Source: CBDCMJ01 sp965218875 (lineage in GTDB: Bacteria > Chloroflexota > Dehalococcoidia > Lucifugimonadales > UBA3495). Taken from it: a stretch of DNA of 52,210 nt. Shown here piece after piece: positions 41,601 through 49,117 of this stretch. The notes below the pieces were generated by a model. The model was given only the letters and a program-made list of their open reading frames with translations, was not told the DNA's origin and made no database searches. Each line of letters starts with the position of its first letter. Position 1 is the first letter of the stretch. The stretch covers positions 1-52,210 of the forward strand of contig CBDCMJ010000002.1 in assembly GCA_965218875.1 (NCBI GenBank), written 5' to 3'. A program made the position numbers and the translations under genes.

Positions 41601-42745
41601 TGGCCGGTGGGCAGCGCCTGGCCGTTCAGGTTGCCGTCACTGTCTCCGTACAGGGAGTAGGGCGCTAGGTTTTCCGTCTTGTCAACGTCCTTGGCTCCGG
41701 TGAGTTGCAGACGCACGCTGCCGATTTCCGCATCGGTCTCCACGTCGGCCCGAATGCCGTAGCTGCCGTTGTCCGGGTCGTCCAGGACCAAAGCGCCCCC
41801 GTCGGTGAGGATCTCGACCACCGTCTGGTCGGAGGCGTCCACCACGGTGAACCCGACCAGCGGCCCCGATCCCGGCGCCACCGACGCCGTCGGCTCACTG
41901 GTCAGCGCCTCCTGGTTATTCTTGCCGTCGGCGAAGGACACCCTCACCTTGATGGTCTTGCCAACGTCTGCGTCTACCGGGGTGTAGGTGGAACTGGTCG
42001 CGCCCGCGACCTCCGTGTCCTCGGCGATCCACTGGTATTCGAAGACGGCGTTCCCCAGCCCGTCGGCGTCTGCAATGCCGGAGGTGTCCGCCGTCAGCGT
42101 CTCGCCTACTTGGACAGTGCCGCTGATGGTGGGCGCGCCGGTGGCAGGTGTGTTCGGCTCCGGTGTGGGTTCCGGCGTGGGCTCCGGTGTGGGTTCCGGC
42201 GTCGGTTCTGGAGTAGGTTCCGGTGTCGCAGCAGGAGTTGGTTCCGGCGTAGGCTCCGGAGTCGGAGCGGGAGTTGGCTCCGGAGTAGGTTCTGGGGTGG
42301 GAGCCGGTGTTGGTTCCGGCGTAGGCGTGGGAGCCGCCGGGGTGTTGGCCCGGGCGAAACTGGACCATTTACTCTCGCCGTTAGCGTTCACCGCCACGAC
42401 CCGGTACACGTAGCGCTTCTCCGGCTCCACGGTGTCGTCGGTGTAGCTCGTCGTCGCCGACCTCGTGTTGGAGTCGATGGTTACGAACTCGCCGGTGTCG
42501 TGGATGTCGCGGTCCCGCCGCAGCACCTGGTAGTGGGTGATGCTGTTGTCCTCAGGGTCGTCCCAGGTAAGGTCAACATAGTTGTAGAACGCCTCCGTGG
42601 ACAGTCCCGAGGGTTGGGCCGGTACCGAGCCGTCCTGGGCCTGGGCAGGCGCTCCATTGAGGGAAAGCAACAGGGCGGACAACGCCGCCACTGCGGCCAC
42701 GGCAGCAAACAGGATGGTGAATCTGAATTTACCGGTCAATGTCAT
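38645..42745 (-). CDS. Large secreted protein with fibronectin-III and Ig-like repeats
   Basis: 1366 residues from ATG 42745, with CGGAGGAACC upstream. Signal peptide about 1-35 (LFAAVAAVAALSALLLSLNG, then PAQAQ). An Fn3 domain is followed by a Pro-Thr-Glu linker of about 65 residues. Three Ig-like repeats have GAP-x-ISG, VG-x-TL-x-ADTS, DADGLG, FEYQW and KVRV-x-F-x-D, mixed with unique domains. Then come four to five Fn3 domains to the C-terminus (acidic, TEVEVDEE). There is no sorting motif or membrane anchor. Probably a cell-surface or released adhesin-like protein. The first two Ig-like repeats are also nearly identical in DNA, so duplication is recent. Confidence 0.85.
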   Translation of the reverse strand: MTLTGKFRFTILFAAVAAVAALSALLLSLNGAPAQAQDGSVPAQPSGLSTEAFYNYVDLTWDDPEDNSITHYQVLRRDRDIHDTGEFVTIDSNTRSATTSYTDDTVEPEKRYVYRVVAVNANGESKWSSFARANTPAAPTPTPEPTPAPTPEPTPEPTPAPTPEPTPEPTPAATPEPTPEPTPEPTPEPTPEPTPEPNTPATGAPTISGTVQVGETLTADTSGIADADGLGNAVFEYQWIAEDTEVAGATSSTYTPVDADVGKTIKVRVSFADGKNNQEALTSEPTASVAPGSGPLVGFTVVDASDQTVVEILTDGGALVLDDPDNGSYGIRADVETDAEIGSVRLQLTGAKDVDKTENLAPYSLYGDSDGNLNGQALPTGQYTLKTTAYAEPRLEGAVLGTLEVSFTVTETSAEEEAQNSPATGAPTISGDAYVGETLTADTSAVEDADGLGNAVFEYQWLAEDTEVAGATSSTYTPVDGDVGKTIKVRVTFTDEGSNPESLTSTATAPVAPAADETEPPGPIWSAILTVGRTGENYGYQSFLNPQVGSLVPATFVLDDVTYTVGSIQTEADYFTVFGVDRELPVGFTLEVDGAQFESSDASLVSHTYGHVYTWLGRGMDWDVGEEVAVSLILRERVENTPQTGAPAISGTAQVGRTLSADTSGISDADGLGSGVFEYQWVRSDGTTDTDIAGATDSTYALVDSDEGATIKVRVSFTDGGGNPESQTSAATATVIDALVPANLKAKQQNDGVMLSWSGPVEGTEPVTGYEIRRTLEHTSDGIARALLIFIDGTATQWLDTSAGESGVYTYRVTARRGDGPSAESSVQIEIEGESTLTPENEPSGPLKVALAHGTDTGDSIVLTWSPPRERDSDGQLTGPEVDVDGYLINVTTRLANGLPSSSSRQVADLGSTVRTWTHEHVERGIWRRYSIRGDKNGDEGPAAYTDWVRIPQDGEPGSPSNLRLSQQADPTKVRLNWTAGSDATGYKIYRSSSWHWSDVTLEYELHYGVELQAGDVTTYTDGDAVSLYLGTTHDNDNNPDTRRIIAGVLPGFTYRYVVEAVNASGTSERTAQATILIPTAGKPNAVRNFEHGTIRRGNGATTNIRLSWDAPQGFTTNSFGGTAGYFIERALDLAEHTERGLDWVNLATVSIGTHTYTDSAAVDAANADRIMPFGTTWRYRIRAVSGLDATKQSDNSYVDAAIPMPSGVPEIISADFISYFLPFPTGYGTLGIDEKTWTCANVRWEGNDSGPVRTNNRILRLGPGVTSWHDPDAVLVSSTTGLANRSTTADVTRLRGTGGSGSNAVCDTTVEAGETYIYIVQAKNGNGWNTQVVDEFNVIRTIAVVYIEVPGDAPPPPTEVEVDEE
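42155..42336 (-). repeat. Tandem repeat coding a PTPEP linker
   Basis: About 15 imperfect 12-base units of the type GGCTCCGGTGTG/GGTTCCGGCGTG, translated as repeated (P/A)TPEPT. Likely to vary in number between strains. Confidence 0.85.
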
Positions 42746-43012
42746 CGAGGTTCCTCCGTTGAATGTGAAATAACCCGGCGGGCATAGCCGCAGCCGGGTA
42801 TCCATGAGTGGAAATCACGGGCGTCGGCCAACGCCGGTGCGGGAGTCGTGGCGCGCACCGGTATTCCCCTATGGACCGCGGGGGGCGACGGCCGTGGGTG
42901 GGCGAGACTGGCGGACAGGTGAAGACCCCGCGTACGGCGACGCGGAGGGTTGGTAAGAAAGAAAAGGAAGGTCCCGGCTATGGCCGGGCGAGGAAAAGTC
43001 GGGGGGGGGGGG
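42746..43012. other. Leader region of the secreted-protein gene, and G12 run
   Basis: No gene. Contains a stem ACCCGGC/GCCGGGT (about 42773-42798) just upstream of the ribosome site, and a similar stem CCCGGC-TATG-GCCGGG (42973-42988), which could be mRNA leader structures. A run of twelve G ends at 43012, at the edge of the MITE-like element. Confidence 0.4.
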
Positions 43013-43195
43013 CTGACAGGGGTAGGTAACGGCTGAATTTAGCTACGAAACCTTGGAATTTGCAGGAGTCGAGCACAGGCTCCTCCGGTCCTTGAGAGCG
43101 CGCCAAAGCCGAGTTTTCGGGTTCAAAAATCATAGACCGAGCACCATCTGAAATGAGGGTCATCAACATGGCACGAAAATACCTACCCCTGTCAG
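43013..43195. mobile_element. MITE-like element with 16-bp inverted ends
   Basis: CTGACAGGGGTAGGTA (43013-43028) and its exact complement (43180-43195) bound a 183-base non-coding segment. G runs lie on both outer sides (12 before, 6 after) and may be the duplicated target. No transposase is inside. Size and ends fit a miniature inverted-repeat element; it could also be a very long imperfect regulatory hairpin. Confidence 0.6.
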
Positions 43196-43300
43196 GGGGG
43201 GATAAACTTGCAGGCGGACGCGCGCACCCGGCAGCAGCCGGGCGGCCTGCTTTATTCAGCGCGTATGTTGGCCTCTCGAAAGCCAAGCGTCCTTACCTCT

Positions 43301-43392
43301 ATCAGCGTAGAGCTACTGGTTCTCTACTTTACTCCAACTGCTGTGTAGCAGGTGTGATTCATGATATTTTTAGGCGTATAATCAGCGTAGAG
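43301..43392 (+). promoter_or_regulatory. Direct repeats and promoter of the hybrid regulator gene
   Basis: ATCAGCGTAGAG occurs at 43301-43312 and 43381-43392. The second copy overlaps the end of a perfect TATAAT (43377-43382). No good -35 is seen. OmpR-type winged-helix proteins, such as the one encoded downstream, bind direct repeats, so autoregulation is possible. Confidence 0.45.
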
Positions 43393-43514
43393 TTTTGGAT
43401 TTGGAGAAAATTGGTTCCTGGAAACGCTGGGCACGGCCTAAATCCCGCCACCCGTCCAGCCCGGGTCTCACTACGGGCGCCAGGGGCCGAAGGCAATTAA
43501 ACGGGGGTGAGAAG

Positions 43515-45923
43515 TTGCGGAATCCCGATGATCTGCTAAACGAAAATCAGGCCCTGCGGGAGCGCCTCTCCAGGTTGAGCGAGGCCAGCATACGCATCAC
43601 CGAGGACCTGGACCTGGGCATCGTGCTCCAGGGGGTCGTGGACGGGGCGCGCTCCCTGACCGGCGCGAGGATGGGCGGGATCACCGCCCTCGACGAGCAG
43701 GGGCAGTTGCAGGACTTCATCACCTCCGGCCTGACTCCCGAAGAGCACCAGCGGTTCCTGGAGCTGCCAGGGGGCCCGGAGTTCTTCGCCTACCTGAGCA
43801 TGATTCCCGGACCGCTCAGGCTGGCGGACTTCTCCTCCCACACCACGTCGGCGGGCCTTCCCGCAATCGACCCGCCATTGGGTCCGGTGGGCAGCTTCCT
43901 TGGTGCGCCCATCCGTCACCGGGGCGAGCACGTCGGCAACCTCTATCTATCGGACAAGGAGGGCGGCCTGGAGTTCACTCAGGAGGACGAGGACACGCTG
44001 CTGATGTTCGCCTCCCAGGCGGCGATGGCCATCGCCAACGCCCGCCGGTACCGGGAGGAGCAGCGGGCCAGGGCCGACCTGGAGACCCTGGTCAACACCT
44101 CGCCCGTGGGTGTGGTCGTCTTCGACGCCAGGACCGGAGTCCCTTTGTCGTTGAACCGGGAGGCGAGAAGGATCGTAGACGGCCTGCGCAACCCCGACCA
44201 ACTGGCGGAGGATCTGCTGGCGACGCTGACCGTCCGGCGGGCTGACGGGCGGGAGATTTCCCTTCGGGATTTCCCCCTGGCCCAGGCGCTCAGCACCGGG
44301 GAAACTATTCGGGCCGAGGAGATCGTGCTCCAGGTCCCCGACGGGCGCAGAATCACCACCATCATCAACGCTACGCCCATTCCAACGGAGGACGGCGGCG
44401 TCGAGTCCGTAATCGTTACCATGCAGGACATGACGTCCTTGGAGGAGTTGGAGCGGCTGCGGGCCGAGTTCCTGGGGATGGTGAGCCACGAACTGCGCGC
44501 CCCACTGACCTCCATCAGGGGATCCGCGGACACGCTGATGGACGCCCAGGACAGCCTGGACCCGGCCGAGATGCGCCAGTTCCACCGCATCATACGGGAG
44601 CAGGCCGACCAGATGCAGGGCCTGATCACCGACCTGCTGGACGTGGCCCGCATCGACGCCGGAACCCTGGCGGTGGCCCCCGAGTCTTCCGATGTTGCGG
44701 TCCTGGTGGACCGGGCCAGGAACACCTTCCTGAGCGGGGGCGGCCGGAACGACATCCGGCTCGACCTGCCGCCGGACCTGCCCCGGGTGATGGCGGACCG
44801 GCGTCGCATCGTGCAGGTGCTGGGCAACCTGTTGTCCAACGCGGCCCGGCACTCTCCGGCGGGGTATCCCATCCGGGTGGAGGCGGCGGCCACAGGGGTC
44901 CAGGTGGAGATTTCCGTTTCCGACGACGGGGCGGGCATAGCCGCCGAGCGGCTGCCGCACCTGTTCCGCAGGTTCTCCCGTCCGGGGGCAGAGGACCCGG
45001 GGAACGGGACCGTGGGTTCGGGTTTGGGCCTGGCCATCTGCAAGGGGATAGTGGAGGCCCACGGAGGCCGCATCTGGGCCGAAAGCGAGGGGCTGGGTTT
45101 GGGGTCCAGGTTCGCCTTCATCCTCCCGGCGGTGGTGGAGACGGCCCTGCCGGAGCGGTCCGTGTCCCGTTCCGGGGGAAGGGCGCCGCAGAAGGTGCGG
45201 GTCCTCGCGGTGGACGACGACCCGCAGACCCTCAGGTACGTGCGGGACGTGCTCTCCGAGGCTGGCTATACGCCGCAGGTGACCGGCGACCCGGAGGCGG
45301 TGGGCCGCCTCATCCGGGAGGAGAAACCCCACCTGGTGCTGCTGGACCTGATGCTGCCGGGGGCCGACGGCGTGGAAATGATGGAGAGCGTCCCCGAGCT
45401 CTCCGAGGTGCCGGTGATCTTCCTGTCGGCCTACGGCCGGGACCAGGTGATCGCCCGGGCGCTGGAGGCCGGGGCCGACGACTACATCGTCAAGCCCTTC
45501 TCGCCCACGGAGCTGGTGGCGAGGATTCAGGCGGTGCTGCGGCGGCGGGCACCGGTGGAAAGGCCGGAGCCGTCGGAGCCCTGCGTGGTGGGGGACCTGA
45601 CGGTGAACTTCGCCGAGCGGCGTGTGACTTTAGCGGGCCGTCCGGTCCGGCTGACCGACATGGAATACCGGGTGCTGGCCGAGCTTGCGGCCAGCCCGGG
45701 ACGGGTGGTGAACCACGCCGACCTGCTGTTGCGGGTCTGGGGTCCGGCCCACGCCGGCGGCTCGGGCCCGGTGCGCACCATTGTGAAGAACCTCCGGGAC
45801 AAGCTGGGAGACGATGCGGAGAATCCCACCTACATCTTCAACGAGCCGAGGGTGGGGTACCGGTTGGGGGACGGGGAGGGGCCGGGACATGACGAGCAAC
45901 AAAATGACATTCCAGAAGCGTAA
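43515..45923 (+). CDS. Hybrid GAF-PAS histidine kinase with receiver and winged-helix output
   Basis: 802 residues from TTG 43515, with GGGGGTGAG upstream; an in-frame TTG at 43395 is possible. Order: short coiled coil, GAF (about 20-180, ending SQAAMAIANARRYREEQ), PAS (about 190-310), HisKA with H325 (MVSHELRAPLTSIRGS), HATPase (NLLSNAARHSP, DDGAGI, GSGLGLAICKGIV), receiver with D611 (VLLDLMLPGADG) and an OmpR-type winged helix (about 690-790, DMEYRVLAELAASPGRVVNH, then VGYRL). No membrane span, so the signal is cytosolic. Sensor, phosphorelay and DNA binding lie in one chain, so it can regulate genes without a separate response regulator. Confidence 0.92.
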   Translation: MRNPDDLLNENQALRERLSRLSEASIRITEDLDLGIVLQGVVDGARSLTGARMGGITALDEQGQLQDFITSGLTPEEHQRFLELPGGPEFFAYLSMIPGPLRLADFSSHTTSAGLPAIDPPLGPVGSFLGAPIRHRGEHVGNLYLSDKEGGLEFTQEDEDTLLMFASQAAMAIANARRYREEQRARADLETLVNTSPVGVVVFDARTGVPLSLNREARRIVDGLRNPDQLAEDLLATLTVRRADGREISLRDFPLAQALSTGETIRAEEIVLQVPDGRRITTIINATPIPTEDGGVESVIVTMQDMTSLEELERLRAEFLGMVSHELRAPLTSIRGSADTLMDAQDSLDPAEMRQFHRIIREQADQMQGLITDLLDVARIDAGTLAVAPESSDVAVLVDRARNTFLSGGGRNDIRLDLPPDLPRVMADRRRIVQVLGNLLSNAARHSPAGYPIRVEAAATGVQVEISVSDDGAGIAAERLPHLFRRFSRPGAEDPGNGTVGSGLGLAICKGIVEAHGGRIWAESEGLGLGSRFAFILPAVVETALPERSVSRSGGRAPQKVRVLAVDDDPQTLRYVRDVLSEAGYTPQVTGDPEAVGRLIREEKPHLVLLDLMLPGADGVEMMESVPELSEVPVIFLSAYGRDQVIARALEAGADDYIVKPFSPTELVARIQAVLRRRAPVERPEPSEPCVVGDLTVNFAERRVTLAGRPVRLTDMEYRVLAELAASPGRVVNHADLLLRVWGPAHAGGSGPVRTIVKNLRDKLGDDAENPTYIFNEPRVGYRLGDGEGPGHDEQQNDIPEA

Positions 45924-45944
45924 CTACAAAAGGACGATGAACAA

Positions 45945-46118
45945 GTGGATAATACCCTTAGCAACCTACAGGCTTATGTTGCTGAGCAGTGCAGGCTGGT
46001 GGAAACTCTATTAGCTCAGCAGCCGGTTTTTTCCCAGGGCCGGACCGTGTATACAACCGAAGATGCGGTCTTTTTTGTCTGCTATTATAAGTTAAGAATC
46101 GCTAGAATTTTCGTGTAA
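45945..46118 (+). CDS. Possible small protein after the regulator gene
   Basis: 57 codons from GTG 45945, about ten bases after AAAGGA. The frame reads LSNLQAYVAEQCRLVETLLA, then GRTVYTTEDAVFFVCYY and a basic end, a plausible helix and strand pattern. It begins 22 bases after the regulator stop. Against it, a terminator-like hairpin lies inside. Unrecognised. Confidence 0.35.
   Translation: MDNTLSNLQAYVAEQCRLVETLLAQQPVFSQGRTVYTTEDAVFFVCYYKLRIARIFV
46043..46076 (+). terminator. Possible terminator after the hybrid regulator
   Basis: GACCG (46043-46047) and CGGTC (46066-46070) followed by six T. The stem is short and the loop long (18 bases), so the call is weak, and it conflicts with the small reading frame over it. 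Confidence 0.3.
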
Positions 46119-46153
46119 CACGAGGCCCTGGGCCTTGGGGAATGGGCTAGATA

Positions 46154-47335
46154 ATGCCGACTCAGACCATGCTATTGCAGGGTGTTACCCAAGACAATCA
46201 TCTGGCCGCTGTTGGAAATCTGCTCAGGATTCCAAATCCTGAGAGAGTGATCATGAGCGCCGCCTTCATGAATGAAGGCGGCCTTCTAGCATTAGAGGCA
46301 GCACTTTCACCAGTAGCCGAACTGACGACTATCGTCGCGGGCATACGAAACGGCATTACGTCAGCACAAGCTTTGAGCAAAAGTTTGGAAATCGGCTGCA
46401 TCACCTACGCTGTGGACACTGGTTCCCGAGATGTCCTCTTTCACCCAAAGGTCTATTTTTCGCGTAACCCAGACGAAGCCCGTCTACTCATTGGAAGTGC
46501 CAATCTCACTACCGGGGGACTCAATTGGAACATCGAAGCCAGCTTGCGAATGGAGATTGAGCTCGACGAGCCAGAAAACGCCACCTTCGTGGCAGACCTG
46601 GAAGCGAAGATTGACGGCATGATCGCTGAATATCCCAGGCATGTGTTTCGAGTTACAGATAACGCGATGGTCGAGAGGTTGTTAGATTCGGGGCGGGTCG
46701 TAGATGAGAGTGAGCGACCAGCCCCTACGACGCCCGGTTCATCGAGAAGTCGGGACCTGGATACGGTTCCCAGGATGAACCTCCATAGCAGGCCATTAAC
46801 CCGGCGTCGTCCCGCACCATTCCCTAGAGTGCTGGAGGATGCAACAACGCCGGAACCGCCAGTTCCAGCAGGCGCTTCCGCGCCGGTCCGTGAACGACTC
46901 ACCCTGGTATGGCAGAGCAACCCACTACGCCGGCGCCATTTGACGATCCCCACGGGTGCGACGACCAATCAAACAGGGTCAATGCTGTTCGGGAAAGGTG
47001 CGATGGCGGATATAGACCAGAGGCATTATTTCCGAGATGAGGTCTTTGCCGGTCTGAACTGGCAGTTTGATACAGTTCAGAGGATCAGACACATGGAGCG
47101 TGCCGAAGCGCGGTTCCAGTTGGTAATCCGTGATGTGAACTATGGTGTTTTTATCCTGCGGCTCTCTCATAACAGCCGCACTGACACCAGGGCCTATGAA
47201 CAGAGTAATAGCATGACCCAGGTCCATTGGGGTGAAGCCCGACAAATCGTCGCCCGTGAAGACTTACTCGACCGGACCATGTACTTATACCGTGACGGCG
47301 TAGATAACGGGCTATATGTCCTGGAGATCGACTAG
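46154..47335 (+). CDS. Phospholipase D-type restriction endonuclease
   Basis: 393 residues. The N-terminal PLD domain has the HxK motif H97-P-K99 (FHPKVYF) and the following GSANLTTGG with S115 and N117, then E128. One HKD motif means that a dimer is needed, as in BfiI-like enzymes. The C-terminal region (about 250-393: NPLRRRHLTIPTG, IDQRHYFRDEVF, and NSMTQVHWGEAR) looks like the DNA-recognition domain of such nucleases. It is convergent with an N6-adenine methyltransferase gene; their stops overlap by four bases. Together they probably form a restriction-modification pair. GC is lower than in the conjugation genes. Confidence 0.8.
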   Translation: MPTQTMLLQGVTQDNHLAAVGNLLRIPNPERVIMSAAFMNEGGLLALEAALSPVAELTTIVAGIRNGITSAQALSKSLEIGCITYAVDTGSRDVLFHPKVYFSRNPDEARLLIGSANLTTGGLNWNIEASLRMEIELDEPENATFVADLEAKIDGMIAEYPRHVFRVTDNAMVERLLDSGRVVDESERPAPTTPGSSRSRDLDTVPRMNLHSRPLTRRRPAPFPRVLEDATTPEPPVPAGASAPVRERLTLVWQSNPLRRRHLTIPTGATTNQTGSMLFGKGAMADIDQRHYFRDEVFAGLNWQFDTVQRIRHMERAEARFQLVIRDVNYGVFILRLSHNSRTDTRAYEQSNSMTQVHWGEARQIVAREDLLDRTMYLYRDGVDNGLYVLEID

Positions 47336-48963
47336 TCCAAACCGGAAGGTACTCGGTGACGCCTGTCGCGGAGTTTCCTCCAACCGCGCATCAACTCGTC
47401 TTGGTCTTCCTTGGTAAGCCCTATAGTTCCTAGTACAGCCCGCCCCTGGCGCTCCAAGACAATGTCCATTGTTAAGGATCGCACAGCATCGTCGAGGCAA
47501 TTGACATCTGGCTCTAAGCGGGTCGGCAACGGAATCAAGAGGCGTTCTATCTCCGATGGCACCAACTCAAGAACTCCGCCTCCATAGTGGCGGCCCTCAA
47601 GCTCTGCGCTTAGGGCGGTCAGCGGGTTTACGAAGCTGAACACAAGCTGTTTAGCAGTTCCCTCTTTGACTCTGATGCGGTAGGCGGTGTCCGTTGTGTA
47701 GGCCCTCAACTCGTTCAGTATCAGGCGTGGCGTGTCGTGCGAACGCTTTAGCATTCCTACTTCGGTAGCATAGACCGACGGCACGACATACCACGGTTTA
47801 CGGACACGGCACTTGTAGCGTGTATGTAAGTTTAGTGCCTCTCCGCCCTGAATGTATGACTTCGCAGCATAGTTTTCCTCGACTTCGCTATCTTTGAACC
47901 AGAGGAAGTTAGTTGGATTCCCCTTGGCTGCGTTCGACCTATGTTGGGATTCGTCATAGATGACCCCGGGGCAGTGCTCGCTACGCCCGAACATAGGATG
48001 AGTCCATTGCTCTAGGCCAAACTTTCGGACTGTCTCGTCTTCTACAAGGAAGAACTTATTGGCCCCAGTGACGATTCCAACATCTACCTGGGCGACTTCG
48101 TCGAATCTACGAATGGATTCGGACTCAACCAATCCGTCGAGAATCGATCGCGTCTGGGGTTCAAGCAATGCACTCGTCCATTTGCCTTCAACCGTTTTTC
48201 CATTGATTGGCGACGGGGCATTAAACACGACCTCCGGGTCGCTTTGGACAAACTCACGCCCTCTTACTCGGTAAATGCCAAGGCCCTCGGGACAGTCATA
48301 CTCTCCAGCCCTTTTCTCTGCTAGGAGCAACACCGCGCCCTGAAGTGTCCCAGAAAACCAGATTTCTTCGGGGTCCACGATGACAATTCGTCGCGCGGTT
48401 TGACCGAGGTAAGTTCTCAATGACTGGGCGTGCATGACATGGATGATCTCCGCTGGCACTACCATCGCAAGCCTGCCACCGGGGCGAAGCAGGGCGAAAG
48501 ATGCCATGACGAAGGGAACCCACGCATTAGTGTGCTTCGTGAATTTGCAGTCCAATATATTAAAGATGCTCTCAGCCCGGCCCTGAAAAAGGGAGGGGAG
48601 ATATTGATACCGAATAAACGGGGGATTCCCCAGAATGGCATCATAGCTTACCCCATCTTTAATGGCGTCGAGCGCCCAGCCAAGAAAATCGTCGGCTTGG
48701 ACGTTGACGTTCGTCAATCCAGAGAATGTCGCCCGCTCAAAAGCCTTCTTCGCCTCCTCAACGTCGATTTCAAAGGCGGTCACTGTCGGGTCCCCCATGT
48801 GCGAAGCGATCCTGTTGAAAAACACACCGTCCCCGCAACTGGGTTCCAAAATGGATTCGGGATTGGCTCCCGCAACCCAGCGCGTAAGAAAATCAGCGAG
48901 GTCTTCCGGTGTGTAATATCCACCGCGTAGCTTTTGCTCTGTTTGCAGCTCTTTGAAGTTCAT
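47332..48963 (-). CDS. N6-adenine DNA methyltransferase (TaqI/Eco57I-like)
   Basis: 543 residues. The N-terminal GYYTPEDLADFLTRW is typical of class I enzymes. SAM motif I is ILEPSCGDG (about 39-47) and motif IV is NPPF (about 112-115, ILGNPPFIRYQY). Residues about 270-500 would be the target-recognition part. It is convergent with, and overlaps by four bases, the PLD nuclease gene. It probably protects host DNA from that nuclease. The ribosome site before ATG 48963 is weak. Confidence 0.88.
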   Translation of the reverse strand: MNFKELQTEQKLRGGYYTPEDLADFLTRWVAGANPESILEPSCGDGVFFNRIASHMGDPTVTAFEIDVEEAKKAFERATFSGLTNVNVQADDFLGWALDAIKDGVSYDAILGNPPFIRYQYLPSLFQGRAESIFNILDCKFTKHTNAWVPFVMASFALLRPGGRLAMVVPAEIIHVMHAQSLRTYLGQTARRIVIVDPEEIWFSGTLQGAVLLLAEKRAGEYDCPEGLGIYRVRGREFVQSDPEVVFNAPSPINGKTVEGKWTSALLEPQTRSILDGLVESESIRRFDEVAQVDVGIVTGANKFFLVEDETVRKFGLEQWTHPMFGRSEHCPGVIYDESQHRSNAAKGNPTNFLWFKDSEVEENYAAKSYIQGGEALNLHTRYKCRVRKPWYVVPSVYATEVGMLKRSHDTPRLILNELRAYTTDTAYRIRVKEGTAKQLVFSFVNPLTALSAELEGRHYGGGVLELVPSEIERLLIPLPTRLEPDVNCLDDAVRSLTMDIVLERQGRAVLGTIGLTKEDQDELMRGWRKLRDRRHRVPSGLD

Positions 48964-49117
48964 GTCGCTGGTTCCTGCTACCAGAAGGTAAGGGTAGTAG
49001 TCCAGATGCTATGTATTGAATGGATAAAGAATCTAAATCTTGCAGGGGATTAACAACACCCAAGCGTTGCCCAACAGTCCCCTCGTTCCCGGAACCCCTC
49101 ACCTCATAGCTGTTAGT

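Noticed and set aside
42772..42990. A cyclic-di-GMP or cobalamin riboswitch before the secreted-protein gene
   Set aside because: Stems are present, but I cannot match the conserved core of any riboswitch class.
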